DNA of 64,000 nucleotides, from contig NZ_CP040872.1 in the NCBI RefSeq assembly GCF_006337065.1, forward strand, positions 2,480,001 through 2,544,000. Reading direction: 5' to 3'. This DNA is from Agromyces laixinhei. GTDB taxonomy: Bacteria; Actinomycetota; Actinomycetes; Actinomycetales; Microbacteriaceae. Under the pieces are notes generated by a model. The model made no database searches and was not told the origin of the DNA. It saw nothing but the letters and a program-made list of their open reading frames with translations. This document shows positions 39,265-48,650 of this stretch, piece by piece (position 1 is the first letter of the stretch; each line of letters begins with the position of its first letter). The position numbers and the translations under genes are program-made.

Positions 39265-40458
39265 TCAACTCAGCAGGATCCGACGATCCTCGACGACCGC
39301 GGCGAGCAGACCCTGCTCCTCGGCGAAGGTGGCGTCCTTCGCGAGCCCGGCGGCGATGCGCTGGCGGGTGAACGCGAGATGCGTGGCATCCGTGATGAGC
39401 TTGCGCATGGCCGCAGTACGCGCCGGGGTCTGCATCTTCGCCCACGCCTTGGCCTGCCGCCGCCCGGCCGGAGTCGCGAGCATCTCGACCTCGGCGGCAC
39501 TGAACCATCCGGCCGACGCATACTCGGCGAGCCGGCGCCGGGTGACTCGCACCTCTTGGCGGCGAAGGAGCACTGTGATCACGACGGCGAAGATGAAGAT
39601 CGGCACCTGCACGGTGAAGTAGAGGCCGATCGCATCGTCGGCGAAGGTGAGCGAGCCGTTCCAGAGCGCGTGCAGCAGCGTCGCGCCGAGGAGGCCGAAC
39701 AGGAACCATCCGACGACCCCGACTCCCCCGCCGCGCCGGGCGCCGATGCCGATGGCGAGTCCCGTGCACACCGTGAAGAGCACATGGGCGAACGGGGAGA
39801 AGAGGCCCCGCACGACGAAGGTTGCTCCGAGCGTCTGCGCGCCGCCCTCGGCGAGCGCGGCGCCGAAGTAGAGCACGTTCTCGGTGAACGCGAAACCCGC
39901 GGCGACAGTCGCGGCGTAGACGAGCCCGTCGACGGGTCCGTCGAAGTGGGAGCGCGAGAAGGCGAAGATCGCCAGCACGCCGACGCCCTTCGCGAGTTCC
40001 TCGACGATCGGCGCCTGCACGACGGCCTGCAACGCCTCATCGGGGGTGCCCCCGGTTTCGGCGAACGCCATCGCGAGTTGCACGCCGAGGTCGACGACGA
40101 GGGCGATCGCCACCGAGACGGCGGCTCCCCAGAGGAAGGCGAACCAGAGCGCCCAGCGCGGTTCGGGCTCCCAGCGGTCGACCCAGCGCACGGCGAGCAG
40201 CACGAGCGCGAGCGGCACGAGCGCGAGGAGCGATCCGATCAGGAGCGTCGGGACGCCCAGGCCGCTCGCCAGGTAGGCGATGACGAGGAGCGCCACGAGT
40301 CCGGCGACCACGATGCCGACGATCGCGAACGCCAGTCCGCCGCCGCGCGACTTCGGCGGGGCGTTCCAGATCGGCGGCGTGGGCGACGGGTTCTGGGCAG
40401 GGTTCTGGGCAGGACTCGGGGCAGGGTTCTGGCCGTGTTGCTGGGCGCCGGAGGTCAC
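39265..40458 (-). CDS. PrsW-family intramembrane metalloprotease
   Basis: 397 residues. After a Gln/Pro/Asn-rich N-terminal tail come eight or so helices with APIVEELAKGVGVLAIFAFS (E-E-x3-K), GFAFTENVLYFGAAL, RGLFSPFAHVLFTVCTG and LHALWNGSL, the PrsW/PF13367 catalytic set. A 90-residue cytosolic tail follows. PrsW performs site-1 cleavage of anti-sigma factors; the target here is unknown. GTG 40458 follows TAGGCT (40465-40470) by 6 nt, and that hexamer contains the stop codon of the upstream flavoprotein gene. Confidence 0.92.
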   Translation of the reverse strand: MTSGAQQHGQNPAPSPAQNPAQNPSPTPPIWNAPPKSRGGGLAFAIVGIVVAGLVALLVIAYLASGLGVPTLLIGSLLALVPLALVLLAVRWVDRWEPEPRWALWFAFLWGAAVSVAIALVVDLGVQLAMAFAETGGTPDEALQAVVQAPIVEELAKGVGVLAIFAFSRSHFDGPVDGLVYAATVAAGFAFTENVLYFGAALAEGGAQTLGATFVVRGLFSPFAHVLFTVCTGLAIGIGARRGGGVGVVGWFLFGLLGATLLHALWNGSLTFADDAIGLYFTVQVPIFIFAVVITVLLRRQEVRVTRRRLAEYASAGWFSAAEVEMLATPAGRRQAKAWAKMQTPARTAAMRKLITDATHLAFTRQRIAAGLAKDATFAEEQGLLAAVVEDRRILLS

Positions 40459-40467
40459 CGGGGCAGC

Positions 40468-41874
40468 CTATCGAGCGGGTGCGTCGGGCGCCTCGAACAT
40501 GACCCCCGGGTTGAAGATGCCCTTCGGATCGAAGAGCGCCTTGATGCCCCGCTGCAACTCGAAGGAGTCGTCACCGAGTTCGTCGGCGAGCCAGCGCCGC
40601 TTCAGGATGCCGACGCCGTGCTCGCCCGTGAGCGTGCCGCCGAGTGCGACCGCCGTGCGGAACATCTCGTCGGCCGCGGCCCAGACGTGCGCGGGCACCT
40701 CCTCGCCCGTGAACACGAAGTTCGGGTGCAGGTTGCCGTCACCGGCATGCGCGACGACGGGGATCTCGACACCGTACCGGCGGCCGATCTCCTCGATTGC
40801 ACGGAACATCTGCGGCAGCCGGGAGCGTGGCACGGCGACGTCTTCGATGAGCACCTGCCCCGACGCCGCGAGCGCCGGGTGCATGGCACGACGGATGCCG
40901 AGCAGGCGGTCGCCCATCGCGGCATCCGCTGATCGGCTGACCCGGCCGCCCGCGGCCGTGAACAGACGTGCGATCGCCTCAGCCTCGCCGGCGGCGCCGG
41001 CGTCGTCGCTCTGGGCGAGGAGGAAGGTCTCGGCGGGCGCGAGCGACTCGAGCGGGGTGCCCGCGAGCCCATGCGCCCCGAGATGGGCGGCGATGCGAGC
41101 GAGCCCCGCCGAGTCGATGAGTTCGAGCACCGCCGGGCGCAGTCGCGCGGCGGTGACGGCTGCGGATGCCGCGGCCGCCGACTCGACGTCGGGAAACACC
41201 GCCGCGACGGTGACCGTCTCGCCCGGCGTGATCGGCCGCAGCCGCACGGTCGCCTCGACGATGATGCCGAGTGTGCCCTCGGAGCCGGTGAGGAGCGCCG
41301 TGAGGTCGTACCCCGTCACGCCCTTCACGGTGCGGTGGCCCGTACGCAGCAGTCGACCGTCGGCGAGCACGACGGCGAGGCCGAGCACGGCCTCGCGCGT
41401 GACGCCGTACTTGGCGCAGAGGAGCCCGCCGGCGTTGGTGGCGATGTTGCCGCCGATCGACGAGATCGCGCGACTCGCGGGGTCGGGCGCGAACCAGAGC
41501 CCGAGCGGGGCGAGCGCATCGTTCAGGTCACCGTTCAGCACGCCCGGCTCGACGACGGCGAGTTCGTCTGCCTCGGAGACCTCGAGCACGCGGTTCATGC
41601 GCGACACGTCGAGCACGATCGCGCCGGGGCTCGCGATGGCCCCGCCGGCGAGGCCCGTGCCGGCGCCGCGCGGCACGACGGCGGTGCCGGTCTCGTCGGC
41701 GACGCGCATGACGGCCTGCACTTCGGCAACGGATGTCGCGTGCACGAGCGCAATCGGCCGCGTGACGCTGCGCCGGCCCGAGCGATCTTCACGAACCGCA
41801 TCGAGATCGGCCGGCAGGGTGGAGACGGCATCGCCGATCGCCGTGCGCAAGAGGGTGACGACGGCGTTCTGCAT
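40468..41874 (-). CDS. FAD-linked oxidase, glycolate oxidase GlcD / D-lactate dehydrogenase type
   Basis: 468 residues from ATG 41874. FAD_binding_4 is seen in RPIALVHATSVAEVQAVMRV, VVPRGAGTGLAGGAIAS, SSIGGNIATNAGGLLCAKYG and GYDLTALLTGSEGTLGIIVE. FAD-oxidase C is seen in VVAHAGDGNLHPNFVF and GEHGVGILKRRWL. It oxidises 2-hydroxy acids such as glycolate or D-lactate. TATGGT (41881-41886) 6 nt upstream suggests leaderless expression. Fe-S partners GlcE/GlcF are absent nearby. Confidence 0.9.
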   Translation of the reverse strand: MQNAVVTLLRTAIGDAVSTLPADLDAVREDRSGRRSVTRPIALVHATSVAEVQAVMRVADETGTAVVPRGAGTGLAGGAIASPGAIVLDVSRMNRVLEVSEADELAVVEPGVLNGDLNDALAPLGLWFAPDPASRAISSIGGNIATNAGGLLCAKYGVTREAVLGLAVVLADGRLLRTGHRTVKGVTGYDLTALLTGSEGTLGIIVEATVRLRPITPGETVTVAAVFPDVESAAAASAAVTAARLRPAVLELIDSAGLARIAAHLGAHGLAGTPLESLAPAETFLLAQSDDAGAAGEAEAIARLFTAAGGRVSRSADAAMGDRLLGIRRAMHPALAASGQVLIEDVAVPRSRLPQMFRAIEEIGRRYGVEIPVVAHAGDGNLHPNFVFTGEEVPAHVWAAADEMFRTAVALGGTLTGEHGVGILKRRWLADELGDDSFELQRGIKALFDPKGIFNPGVMFEAPDAPAR

Positions 41875-41969
41875 CTCTCCACCATAGGAGGCGTCGAACG
41901 CGCCGACTGCCGCTCGGTGATGTCCGATTCCCGCTGGTCGATGCCGGCGGCGCATGCGAGGGTGGAGGC

Positions 41970-43577
41970 ATGACCAGCACCGCGACCGCCCGCCGCCCGC
42001 TCGGCGACTCGCTCGGCGACCCACTCGACGACCCCGTCTTCGCAGAGCGCTACCGGGCGATGCAGGCGCGCGACGCCCGCTTCGACGGGCAATTCATCAC
42101 GGGAGTGCATTCGACGGGCATCTACTGCCGGCCGAGCTGCCCGGCGGTCGCGCCGAAGCCGTCGAACGTCAGCTTCTACCTCACCGCAGCGGCCGCGCAC
42201 GAAGCGGGGCTGAGGGCATGTAAGCGCTGCCTGCCCGACGCGGTGCCCGGCTCTCCCCAGTGGGACCTGCGCGACGACCTCTCGGCCCGCGCCATGCGTC
42301 TCATCGCCGACGGCGTCGTCGAGCGCGAGGGGGTGCCCGGGCTCGCCGCACGGCTGAGCTATACCCCGCGTCACCTCACTCGCGTGCTCACGGCCGAGCT
42401 CGGCGCGGGGCCGCTCGCGTTGGCACGCGCCCATCGGGCACAGACCGCGCGGGCCCTGCTCACCTCGACCGCACTGCCTGCGGCCGATGTGGCCTTCGCC
42501 TCGGGGTTCGGCAGCATCCGCCAGTTCAACGACACGGTGCGCGAGGTCTACGAGCGCAGCCCGCTCGAACTCCGTGCAGCCGCGCGCCTGCGCGAGCGGC
42601 GCGCAACGACGACCGACCATGAACCGGGCGCGGCGATCGATGGCGGGGTCGTGCGGCTTCGCCTGCCGGCTCGCGCGCCCTTCGACGCTGCGGGCGTCTT
42701 CGGCTGGCTCGCGGCTCGAGCCCTCGACGGTGTCGAGCGCGCGGGCGACCTCCGCTATGCGCGCACCCTTCGCCTCCCGGGCGGCCCGGGCATCGTCGCC
42801 TTCACCGCGTCCGCCGCCGCCGAGTCGCCCGCGATCGAGGTCGAGGCGCGCCTCGCCACGCTCGCCGACCTTCCACCGCTCGTCGCTCGGGTGCGCCGAC
42901 TCTTCGACCTCGACGCCGACGCCGTGGCCATCGACGCGGCGCTCTCGAAAGACCCCGCGCTCGCCGCATCCGTTGCCGAGACTCCCGGCATCCGCGTGCC
43001 CGGGTGCCTCGATCCCCACGAACTCGTCTTCCGCGCTCTCGTCGGGCAGCAGGTCTCGGTGAAGGCGGCCCGCACGACGCTCGCCCGGCTCGCCGCCGAA
43101 CTCGGCGAGCGCGTGGCGCCGCCGAGCACGTCGACGCAGAGCCCTTCGATGCCGAGTACGTCGGCGTGGCCGGCCGACAATGCGCCCACGACGCTGTTCC
43201 CGTCGGCGGCGGCGATCGCCGAGCACGGTCATGCCGTGCTCAAGGGGCCGGCAGCGCGCGTGCGCACCATCCTCGATGTCGCGGCGCGACTCGAGTCCGG
43301 CTCGCTCGTCGTCGCCGCCGAATGCGAACGTGACGAGCTGGCGGCCGAGCTCCTCGTGGTGCCCGGCATCGGCCCGTGGACGGCCGGCTACGTCGCGATG
43401 CGAGTGACCCGCGCACCCGATGTGCTCCTGACGGGCGATCTGGCACTGCGGAGCGGCGCCGAACGCATGGGGTTGCCGTCAGCGGCCGCCGAACTCGCCG
43501 CGCTCGGGGCGCGATGGGCACCGTGGCGCAGCTATGCCTCGATGCACCTGTGGCGCGCCGCGGGCACACAGGTCTGA
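41970..43577 (+). CDS. alkA: Ada-AraC-AlkA fusion: alkylation-damage regulator and 3-methyladenine glycosylase
   Basis: 535 residues. The Ada zinc domain (GIYCRPSCPAVAPKPSNVSF, LRACKRCLPD with four cysteines) accepts methyl from phosphotriesters. An AraC HTH follows (LAARLSYTPRHLTRVLTAEL, DVAFASGFGSIRQFNDTVRE). AlkA_N and the HhH-GPD glycosylase (HELVFRALVGQQVSVKAART, VPGIGPWTAGYVAMR, and the catalytic Asp in VLLTGDLALRSG) complete it. It senses and repairs alkylated DNA in one chain. A Ser/Thr/Pro insert (about 390-410) lies inside the glycosylase. GGAGG lies immediately before ATG 41970. No ogt methyltransferase gene follows, unlike many relatives. Confidence 0.93.
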   Translation: MTSTATARRPLGDSLGDPLDDPVFAERYRAMQARDARFDGQFITGVHSTGIYCRPSCPAVAPKPSNVSFYLTAAAAHEAGLRACKRCLPDAVPGSPQWDLRDDLSARAMRLIADGVVEREGVPGLAARLSYTPRHLTRVLTAELGAGPLALARAHRAQTARALLTSTALPAADVAFASGFGSIRQFNDTVREVYERSPLELRAAARLRERRATTTDHEPGAAIDGGVVRLRLPARAPFDAAGVFGWLAARALDGVERAGDLRYARTLRLPGGPGIVAFTASAAAESPAIEVEARLATLADLPPLVARVRRLFDLDADAVAIDAALSKDPALAASVAETPGIRVPGCLDPHELVFRALVGQQVSVKAARTTLARLAAELGERVAPPSTSTQSPSMPSTSAWPADNAPTTLFPSAAAIAEHGHAVLKGPAARVRTILDVAARLESGSLVVAAECERDELAAELLVVPGIGPWTAGYVAMRVTRAPDVLLTGDLALRSGAERMGLPSAAAELAALGARWAPWRSYASMHLWRAAGTQV

Positions 43578-43713
43578 CACCTCCGGTTTCGCCGCGACGG
43601 GCGGTCCCGACCATCCACATGATCGTTCGATTGTCGACGTGACGGTGCATCCGTCGGTGTTCGTTGTACGTCGTGCACACAGACGCCGCGGCGCCTCCCG
43701 ATAGCCTGAAGAG

Positions 43714-44589
43714 GTGAAGTTCGCGCATCTGAGAGTCGAAGGCCAGACCACCCCTCGACTCGCGGCTGTGATCTCCGAGTCCGCACTCTTCCTCGACGAG
43801 TTCATGGAACGGTCGCCGCGCGACCTGCAAGATCTCATCGAGCGCGGCTCCGACGGCCTCACCGAGGTGCGCACCGTCGTCGACACGGCCGTCTCACTCG
43901 GCGCCGAACTGACGCCGGTGGCCGCCCTCCGGCACTCATCGGCCGTGCTGCGCCCGGCACAGGTCATCGCGATCGGTGCGAACTACGCCGCGCACGCTTC
44001 CGAGCTGAAGCTCCGCTCCGAGACGGCGATGACGATCTTCTCGCTCTGGCCGAACTCGCTCGCGGCGCACGGCGCTACGACGACCTGGCCCGAAGACCTC
44101 TCGACCCAGGTCGACTACGAGGCAGAACTCGGCGTGATCATCGGGCGACCCACTCGCGGTGTGCACGCGCGCGACGCACTCGACCACGTGTGGGGCTACA
44201 CCGTCGTGAACGACATCACGGCACGCGACATCCAGTTCAGCGAGGCGCAATGGTCACGCTGCAAGTCGTTCGACGGCTTCACCCCCACCGGGCCCGTGGT
44301 CGTCACGGCCGATGAGATCCCCGATCCGCAGAACCTCTGGCTCACCACGAACCTCGACGGCGCCATCATGCAAGACGCCTCGACCGCCGACATGGTGCGA
44401 AGCGTCGCCGAGATCGTCTCGCTGCTCTCGCGGTCGGCCACGATTCCCGCCGGCACGCTCATCTCAACCGGCAGCCCCGGTGGTGCGGGCTATTCCCGCA
44501 AGCCCCCGGTGTTCCTGCGTGACGGATCGACCGTCACGGTGAGCATCGAGGGCATCGGGTCGCTCTCGACGCACTGCAAGGTCGTCTGA
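43714..44589 (+). CDS. Fumarylacetoacetate hydrolase (FAH) family protein
   Basis: 291 residues. VIAIGANYAAHASELKLRSE, DYEAELGVIIGRPTRGVHAR, GYTVVNDITARDIQF and STADMVRSVAEIVSLLS with GTLISTGSPGGAGYSRKPPV are the FAH catalytic core, with the acidic metal triad E...E...D. Members act as acylpyruvases, oxaloacetate decarboxylases or dioate isomerases; which one is not clear. GTG 43714 lies 6 nt after TAGCCT (43702-43707): leaderless. It converges on aspA with a 6-bp gap. Confidence 0.9.
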   Translation: MKFAHLRVEGQTTPRLAAVISESALFLDEFMERSPRDLQDLIERGSDGLTEVRTVVDTAVSLGAELTPVAALRHSSAVLRPAQVIAIGANYAAHASELKLRSETAMTIFSLWPNSLAAHGATTTWPEDLSTQVDYEAELGVIIGRPTRGVHARDALDHVWGYTVVNDITARDIQFSEAQWSRCKSFDGFTPTGPVVVTADEIPDPQNLWLTTNLDGAIMQDASTADMVRSVAEIVSLLSRSATIPAGTLISTGSPGGAGYSRKPPVFLRDGSTVTVSIEGIGSLSTHCKVV

Positions 44590-44595
44590 CCGACC

Positions 44596-46134
44596 TCACT
44601 CGCTCGGTTCGCCCTTCAGGTCGACGAGCGGCATCGCCATCGTGATCGGGCGGATGCCAGAGAGCTTCGAGGGCTGCAACTGCGCCATGACGGCCTCGCG
44701 GCTCATGAGCCCTGCTTCGACCACGAGATCGGCGACGGGCCGGCCGGTCGTCAGCGCGAGTTTCGCCAGCGTGGATGCCGCGACGTACCCGATGAACGGA
44801 ATGAGTGCCGTGATCACACCGACGCTCGAGGCGACCATCGCATCGAGGCGAGCGACGTTGGCCGTGATGCCGTCGACGCAGTTGACTCGCAGCGTCCAGC
44901 AGGCCTGGCGCATCCACGTGATCGATTGCAGGAGCGAGTGCGCGATGACCGGCTCGAAGGCGTTCAGCTGCAGCTGACCGTTCTCGGCGGCCATCATCAC
45001 CGTGACATCCGCCCCGGCCACCGCATAGGCGACCTGGCTGACCGCTTCGGGAATGACCGGGTTCACCTTGCCCGGCATGATGCTCGACCCGGCCTGCTTC
45101 GGAGGCAGGTTGATCTCGCCGAACCCCGCCTGCGGACCCGACGAGAGCAGGCGCAGGTCGTTGCAGATCTTCGAGAGCTTGATCGCGCTGCGCTTGAGCG
45201 CGCTCGAGAAGGTCATGAAGACGCCGGTGTCGCTCGTCGCCTCGATGAGGTCGGGCGCCGACACGAGACGGAGCCCGGTGATGGCGCTCAGGTGCCGCAC
45301 AACAGCGGCGGCGTAACCGGGGTCGGCGGTGATGCCGGTGCCGATCGCGGTCGCGCCGAGGTTCACCTCGGAGAGGAGCTTGATCGTTTCGGAGAGCCGC
45401 TCATGGTCTTCGCCGAGCGTCGTCGCGAAGCTGTGGAACTCCTGGCCGAGCGTCATCGGCACCGCGTCTTGCAGCTGGGTGCGACCGACCTTCAGCACCT
45501 CGTGGAACTCGTGTCCCTTGCGACCGAACGCGACGCGAAGCAGGTCGAGTTCACGCAGCATCGTCGTGAGCGAGAATGTCATCGCGAGCTTGACGGCCGT
45601 GGGGTAGGTGTCGTTCGTCGACTGGCTGCGGTTGACGTCGTCGATCGGGTGCAGCACGTCGTATCGGCCCTTGCCGTAGCCCGCGATCTCGAGCGCGAGG
45701 TTCGCGATGACCTCGTTCGCGTTCATGTTCGTCGAGGTGCCCGCGCCGCCCTGGATGACGCCGACCACGAACTGCTCGTGATGCTCGCCCTCGATGATGC
45801 GCTGGCACGCGTCGTCGATCCATGCGGCCTTCTGGTCGCTGAGCACGCCGACCTCGCGGTTGGCACGCGCGGCGGCCTGCTTGACCGAGGCGAGTGCCAC
45901 GATGAGGTCGGGGTAGACCGAGATCGGGCGCTTGGAGATCGGGAAGTTCTCGAGTGCACGCATCGTGTGCACGCCCCAGTAGGCGTCTGCCGGCACCTCC
46001 ACCGCACCGAGCGAGTCGGTCTCGGTGCGGGTCGGCGGCTGTGCAGCGCTTTCGAGGAGCGTCGGGTCTGTCTGTGCCGCGTCGATCTGCGCCGCGTCGA
46101 TGGGGTCGGTGACGGGTTCGGTGGGCTCGTGCAT
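44596..46134 (-). CDS. aspA: Aspartate ammonia-lyase
   Basis: 512 residues from ATG 46134 with GGAGGAAGAG directly upstream. The aspartase/fumarase superfamily signatures are complete: ADAYWGVHTMRALENFPIS, NVNRSQSTNDTYPTAVKL-like DVNRSQSTNDTYPTAVKLAM, VGRTQLQDAVPMTLGQEFHS and the catalytic loop GSSIMPGKVNPVIPEAV. The N-terminal 45 residues are an extension with the repeated DAAQ tetrapeptide. It releases ammonia from aspartate giving fumarate. Fumarase is excluded by the TGITADPGYAAAVVRHL region typical of aspartases. Confidence 0.92.
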   Translation of the reverse strand: MHEPTEPVTDPIDAAQIDAAQTDPTLLESAAQPPTRTETDSLGAVEVPADAYWGVHTMRALENFPISKRPISVYPDLIVALASVKQAAARANREVGVLSDQKAAWIDDACQRIIEGEHHEQFVVGVIQGGAGTSTNMNANEVIANLALEIAGYGKGRYDVLHPIDDVNRSQSTNDTYPTAVKLAMTFSLTTMLRELDLLRVAFGRKGHEFHEVLKVGRTQLQDAVPMTLGQEFHSFATTLGEDHERLSETIKLLSEVNLGATAIGTGITADPGYAAAVVRHLSAITGLRLVSAPDLIEATSDTGVFMTFSSALKRSAIKLSKICNDLRLLSSGPQAGFGEINLPPKQAGSSIMPGKVNPVIPEAVSQVAYAVAGADVTVMMAAENGQLQLNAFEPVIAHSLLQSITWMRQACWTLRVNCVDGITANVARLDAMVASSVGVITALIPFIGYVAASTLAKLALTTGRPVADLVVEAGLMSREAVMAQLQPSKLSGIRPITMAMPLVDLKGEPSE

Positions 46135-46328
46135 CTCTTCCTCCACGGAGTCGCGCGCGAGTGGACGTCGAGGGTGTCGACGCCCCCGCAACCGGCTCCA
46201 TCGCCTGGGGTCTGCGCGGGATCACCGCGCTCGTACTCGAATCCGAGCCTATCGCCGCCCGAGCGACGCGACGAACGCGGTGAGGCGATGGCGTTGCAAC
46301 GCGGCGGCCGGCCCAGTCCGGCTGCGCG

Positions 46329-46616
46329 CTAGAGGAACGAGAACGGCAGCATCGCGAGTCCGAAGACGAATGCGCCGAGCGTGACGAGCGCGGTGCCCGC
46401 GAGCATGACGGCGTTCAGCACGATGCCCCAGATGGCCATGGTGCGAGACGCGGGTTCACGACCGAGCGCCAGGATGCCGAGCACGAGGCCCGCAACCGGC
46501 ACGAAGAAGGTGGCGCTCGCGACGATGGAGACGAGGCCGAGTACGAGGCTCGAAATGCTGAACCCGCGAGACTCCACGAACGGCGCCTGGGTTGCGGTGT
46601 CGGTGACCGTGGTCAT
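46329..46616 (-). CDS. DUF4190 membrane protein
   Basis: 95 residues. After a 15-residue polar start come GFSISSLVLGLVSIVASATF, AGLVLGILALGREPAS and a final helix, the DUF4190 pattern of three to four hydrophobic segments. AGGAG lies 9 nt before ATG 46616. The function is unknown. Confidence 0.85.
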   Translation of the reverse strand: MTTVTDTATQAPFVESRGFSISSLVLGLVSIVASATFFVPVAGLVLGILALGREPASRTMAIWGIVLNAVMLAGTALVTLGAFVFGLAMLPFSFL

Positions 46617-46743
46617 GGTGATGCTCTCCTGTTCGTGTGGACGCCCATGTCGGGCGTATCTCCAACGTACGGAGGCGGCGGAGCACTCGGTATGGGGCTA
46701 TCCCCCGGATAGCACCTGACGGTTCCTGTACCGCCGACGCCGC

Positions 46744-48246
46744 TCAGCCGGCGAAGAGCGCTTCGACCGGACCGCGAGCGAAGAAGAGGAGGAAGCCCGC
46801 TGCGACGATCCAGAGCAGCGGGGCGATCTCGCGAGCCTTGCCGGAGAGCGAACGAACCACGACCCAGGCGATGAAGCCCGCGCCGATGCCGTTCGCGATC
46901 GAGTACGTGAGCGGCATGACGGTGACCGCGAGGAACACCGGCAGGAGCACCGAGAAGTCGGTGAAGTCGATGTGCTTGATCTGGGCCATCATGAGCGCAC
47001 CCACGATGACGAGTGCGGCGGAGGCCACCTCGGTCGGCACGATCGAGACGAGGGGCGTGAAGAACATCGCAGCGAGGAACAGCAGGCCCGTCACGATGTT
47101 CGCGAGGCCCGTGCGCGCGCCTTCGCCGATGCCCGCGCCCGACTCGATGAAGACCGTGTTCGACGATGCCGAGGCGTAGCCGCCCGCGACGGCGCCGACG
47201 CCCTCGACGATCAGCGCGGACTTCAGCCGGGGGAAGTCGCCCTTCGCGTCGGCCAGCTGAGCCTCTTTCGAAAGCCCGGTCATCGTGCCCATGGCATCGA
47301 AGAAGTTCGTGAAGACGAGCGTGAAGACGAGCATGACGGCCGCGAGCACGCCGATGCGTTCGAAGCTGCCGAACGAGACCTGGCCGACGAGCGAGAGGTC
47401 GGGCAGGCTCACGATCGAGCCGGTGAACTCGGGAACCGAGAGGCTCCAGCCGCCCGCGTTGAACTCCTCGCCTGCGAACATCGGCCCGAGGTCCCAGATC
47501 GCCTCGACGGCGACCGCGACCACCGTGCCCGAGACGAGGCCGATGAGAATGCCGCCCTTGACCTTCCGCGCCATGAGGATGCCCGTGAGCAGCAGGGTGA
47601 AGATGAAGACGAGGGTCGGCACGGTTGCGACGGAACCCGCGACACCGAGACCGACGGGCGGCGACGATGCGCCGGTCGTGGTGACGAAGCCCGCGTTCAC
47701 GAATCCGATGAAGGCGATGAAGAGACCGATGCCGACGGTGATCGCGAGCTTCAACTGGATCGGCACGGCGTTGAAGATCAGGCGGCGGAGGCCGGTGGCC
47801 GCGAGCAGCACGATGATGAGGCCGTTGACGACCACGAGTCCCATCGCCTCGGGCCAGGTGACCTGGCCGACGACGGAGACCGCGAGGAACGAGTTGATGC
47901 CGAGCCCCGCGGCGAAGCCGAACGGCAGGCGGGCGACGAGACCGAACAGGATCGTCATGACGCCGGCGGTCAGGCCCGTGACGGCCGAGACCTGAGCGAA
48001 CCCGAGCTGGTCGCCGTCGATGTCGATGCCCGCCGACAGGATGATCGGGTTGAGGATCACGATGTAGGCCATCGTCACGAAGGTGACGATGCCGCCGCGT
48101 ACCTCGGTCGCGACGGTGGAGCCGCGCTTGGTGATCTCGAAGAACCGATCGACGGGATGCCGCGGCTGCTTGCTCTGCTGCGACGCTTCGGGAGACGCGC
48201 CGGGGGTCGGCTCGGTGTGCGCGCTCGGGGTTGTTTCGGTGGTCAT
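46744..48246 (-). CDS. NCS2-family purine/xanthine permease (AzgA-like)
   Basis: 500 residues, about 12-14 helices. STVATEVRGGIVTFVTMAYI, VARLPFGFAAGLGINSFLAV and NFFDAMGTMTGLSKEAQLAD with SNTVFIESGAGIGEGARTGL are the AzgA/guanine-hypoxanthine permease hallmarks. It imports purine bases by proton symport. The 40-residue N-terminal tail is polar. ATG 48246 is preferred to the longer frame. Confidence 0.93.
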   Translation of the reverse strand: MTTETTPSAHTEPTPGASPEASQQSKQPRHPVDRFFEITKRGSTVATEVRGGIVTFVTMAYIVILNPIILSAGIDIDGDQLGFAQVSAVTGLTAGVMTILFGLVARLPFGFAAGLGINSFLAVSVVGQVTWPEAMGLVVVNGLIIVLLAATGLRRLIFNAVPIQLKLAITVGIGLFIAFIGFVNAGFVTTTGASSPPVGLGVAGSVATVPTLVFIFTLLLTGILMARKVKGGILIGLVSGTVVAVAVEAIWDLGPMFAGEEFNAGGWSLSVPEFTGSIVSLPDLSLVGQVSFGSFERIGVLAAVMLVFTLVFTNFFDAMGTMTGLSKEAQLADAKGDFPRLKSALIVEGVGAVAGGYASASSNTVFIESGAGIGEGARTGLANIVTGLLFLAAMFFTPLVSIVPTEVASAALVIVGALMMAQIKHIDFTDFSVLLPVFLAVTVMPLTYSIANGIGAGFIAWVVVRSLSGKAREIAPLLWIVAAGFLLFFARGPVEALFAG

Positions 48247-48305
48247 CCGGGAACCTTCGATGAGGGACGCGCCGGTCGACGGCACGACGGGTGGACTCGA
48301 GTTGC

Positions 48306-48650
48306 TCAGCTGAACAGTTTGATGATGTGCTCGCCGACGATCAGGTAGATGCCGAAGATCACGGCGATGCCGCTGAGAGCGAAACACGCCCACGCACCGA
48401 CGAACGCCGCGCGCTTCTGCCCCTCGCTCAACGGGCTCTTCCTGGCCGCCTTGGCCGCCCGCTTCTCGGCCTGGCGGATCTCGGCCGGCGTCACCACGGT
48501 GATCGCGTCGGTGAACTCGGCCGGCGTCACGATGGGCGTGCGCCCGGAGTACGTCAGCAGCCTGACGCCGAGGGAGTAGGCGGAGACGACCACGACCGTG
48601 GCGATCATCGCGGAGACGAAGACCAGGAGGAAGGCGAGCATGTCGATCAC
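48306..48650 (-). CDS. Small two-helix protein downstream of the phosphate transporter
   Basis: 114 residues from GTG 48650, which overlaps the transporter stop as GTGA; ATG 48641 is an alternative. One helix (MLAFLLVFVSAMIATVVVVS), a basic middle (AEKRAAKAARKSPLSEGQKR) and a second helix (AAFVGAWACFALSGIAVIFG). No family is recognised. Coupling to the PiT gene suggests an accessory role in phosphate uptake; that is inference. Confidence 0.75.
   Translation of the reverse strand: MIDMLAFLLVFVSAMIATVVVVSAYSLGVRLLTYSGRTPIVTPAEFTDAITVVTPAEIRQAEKRAAKAARKSPLSEGQKRAAFVGAWACFALSGIAVIFGIYLIVGEHIIKLFS

Noticed and set aside
34648..40458. Protease/defence island (CPBP, M4, PrsW near the Ltp gene)
   Set aside because: The genes have separate promoters and mixed orientations and include housekeeping FKBP and lysoplasmalogenase; clustering looks coincidental apart from M4-emfourin.
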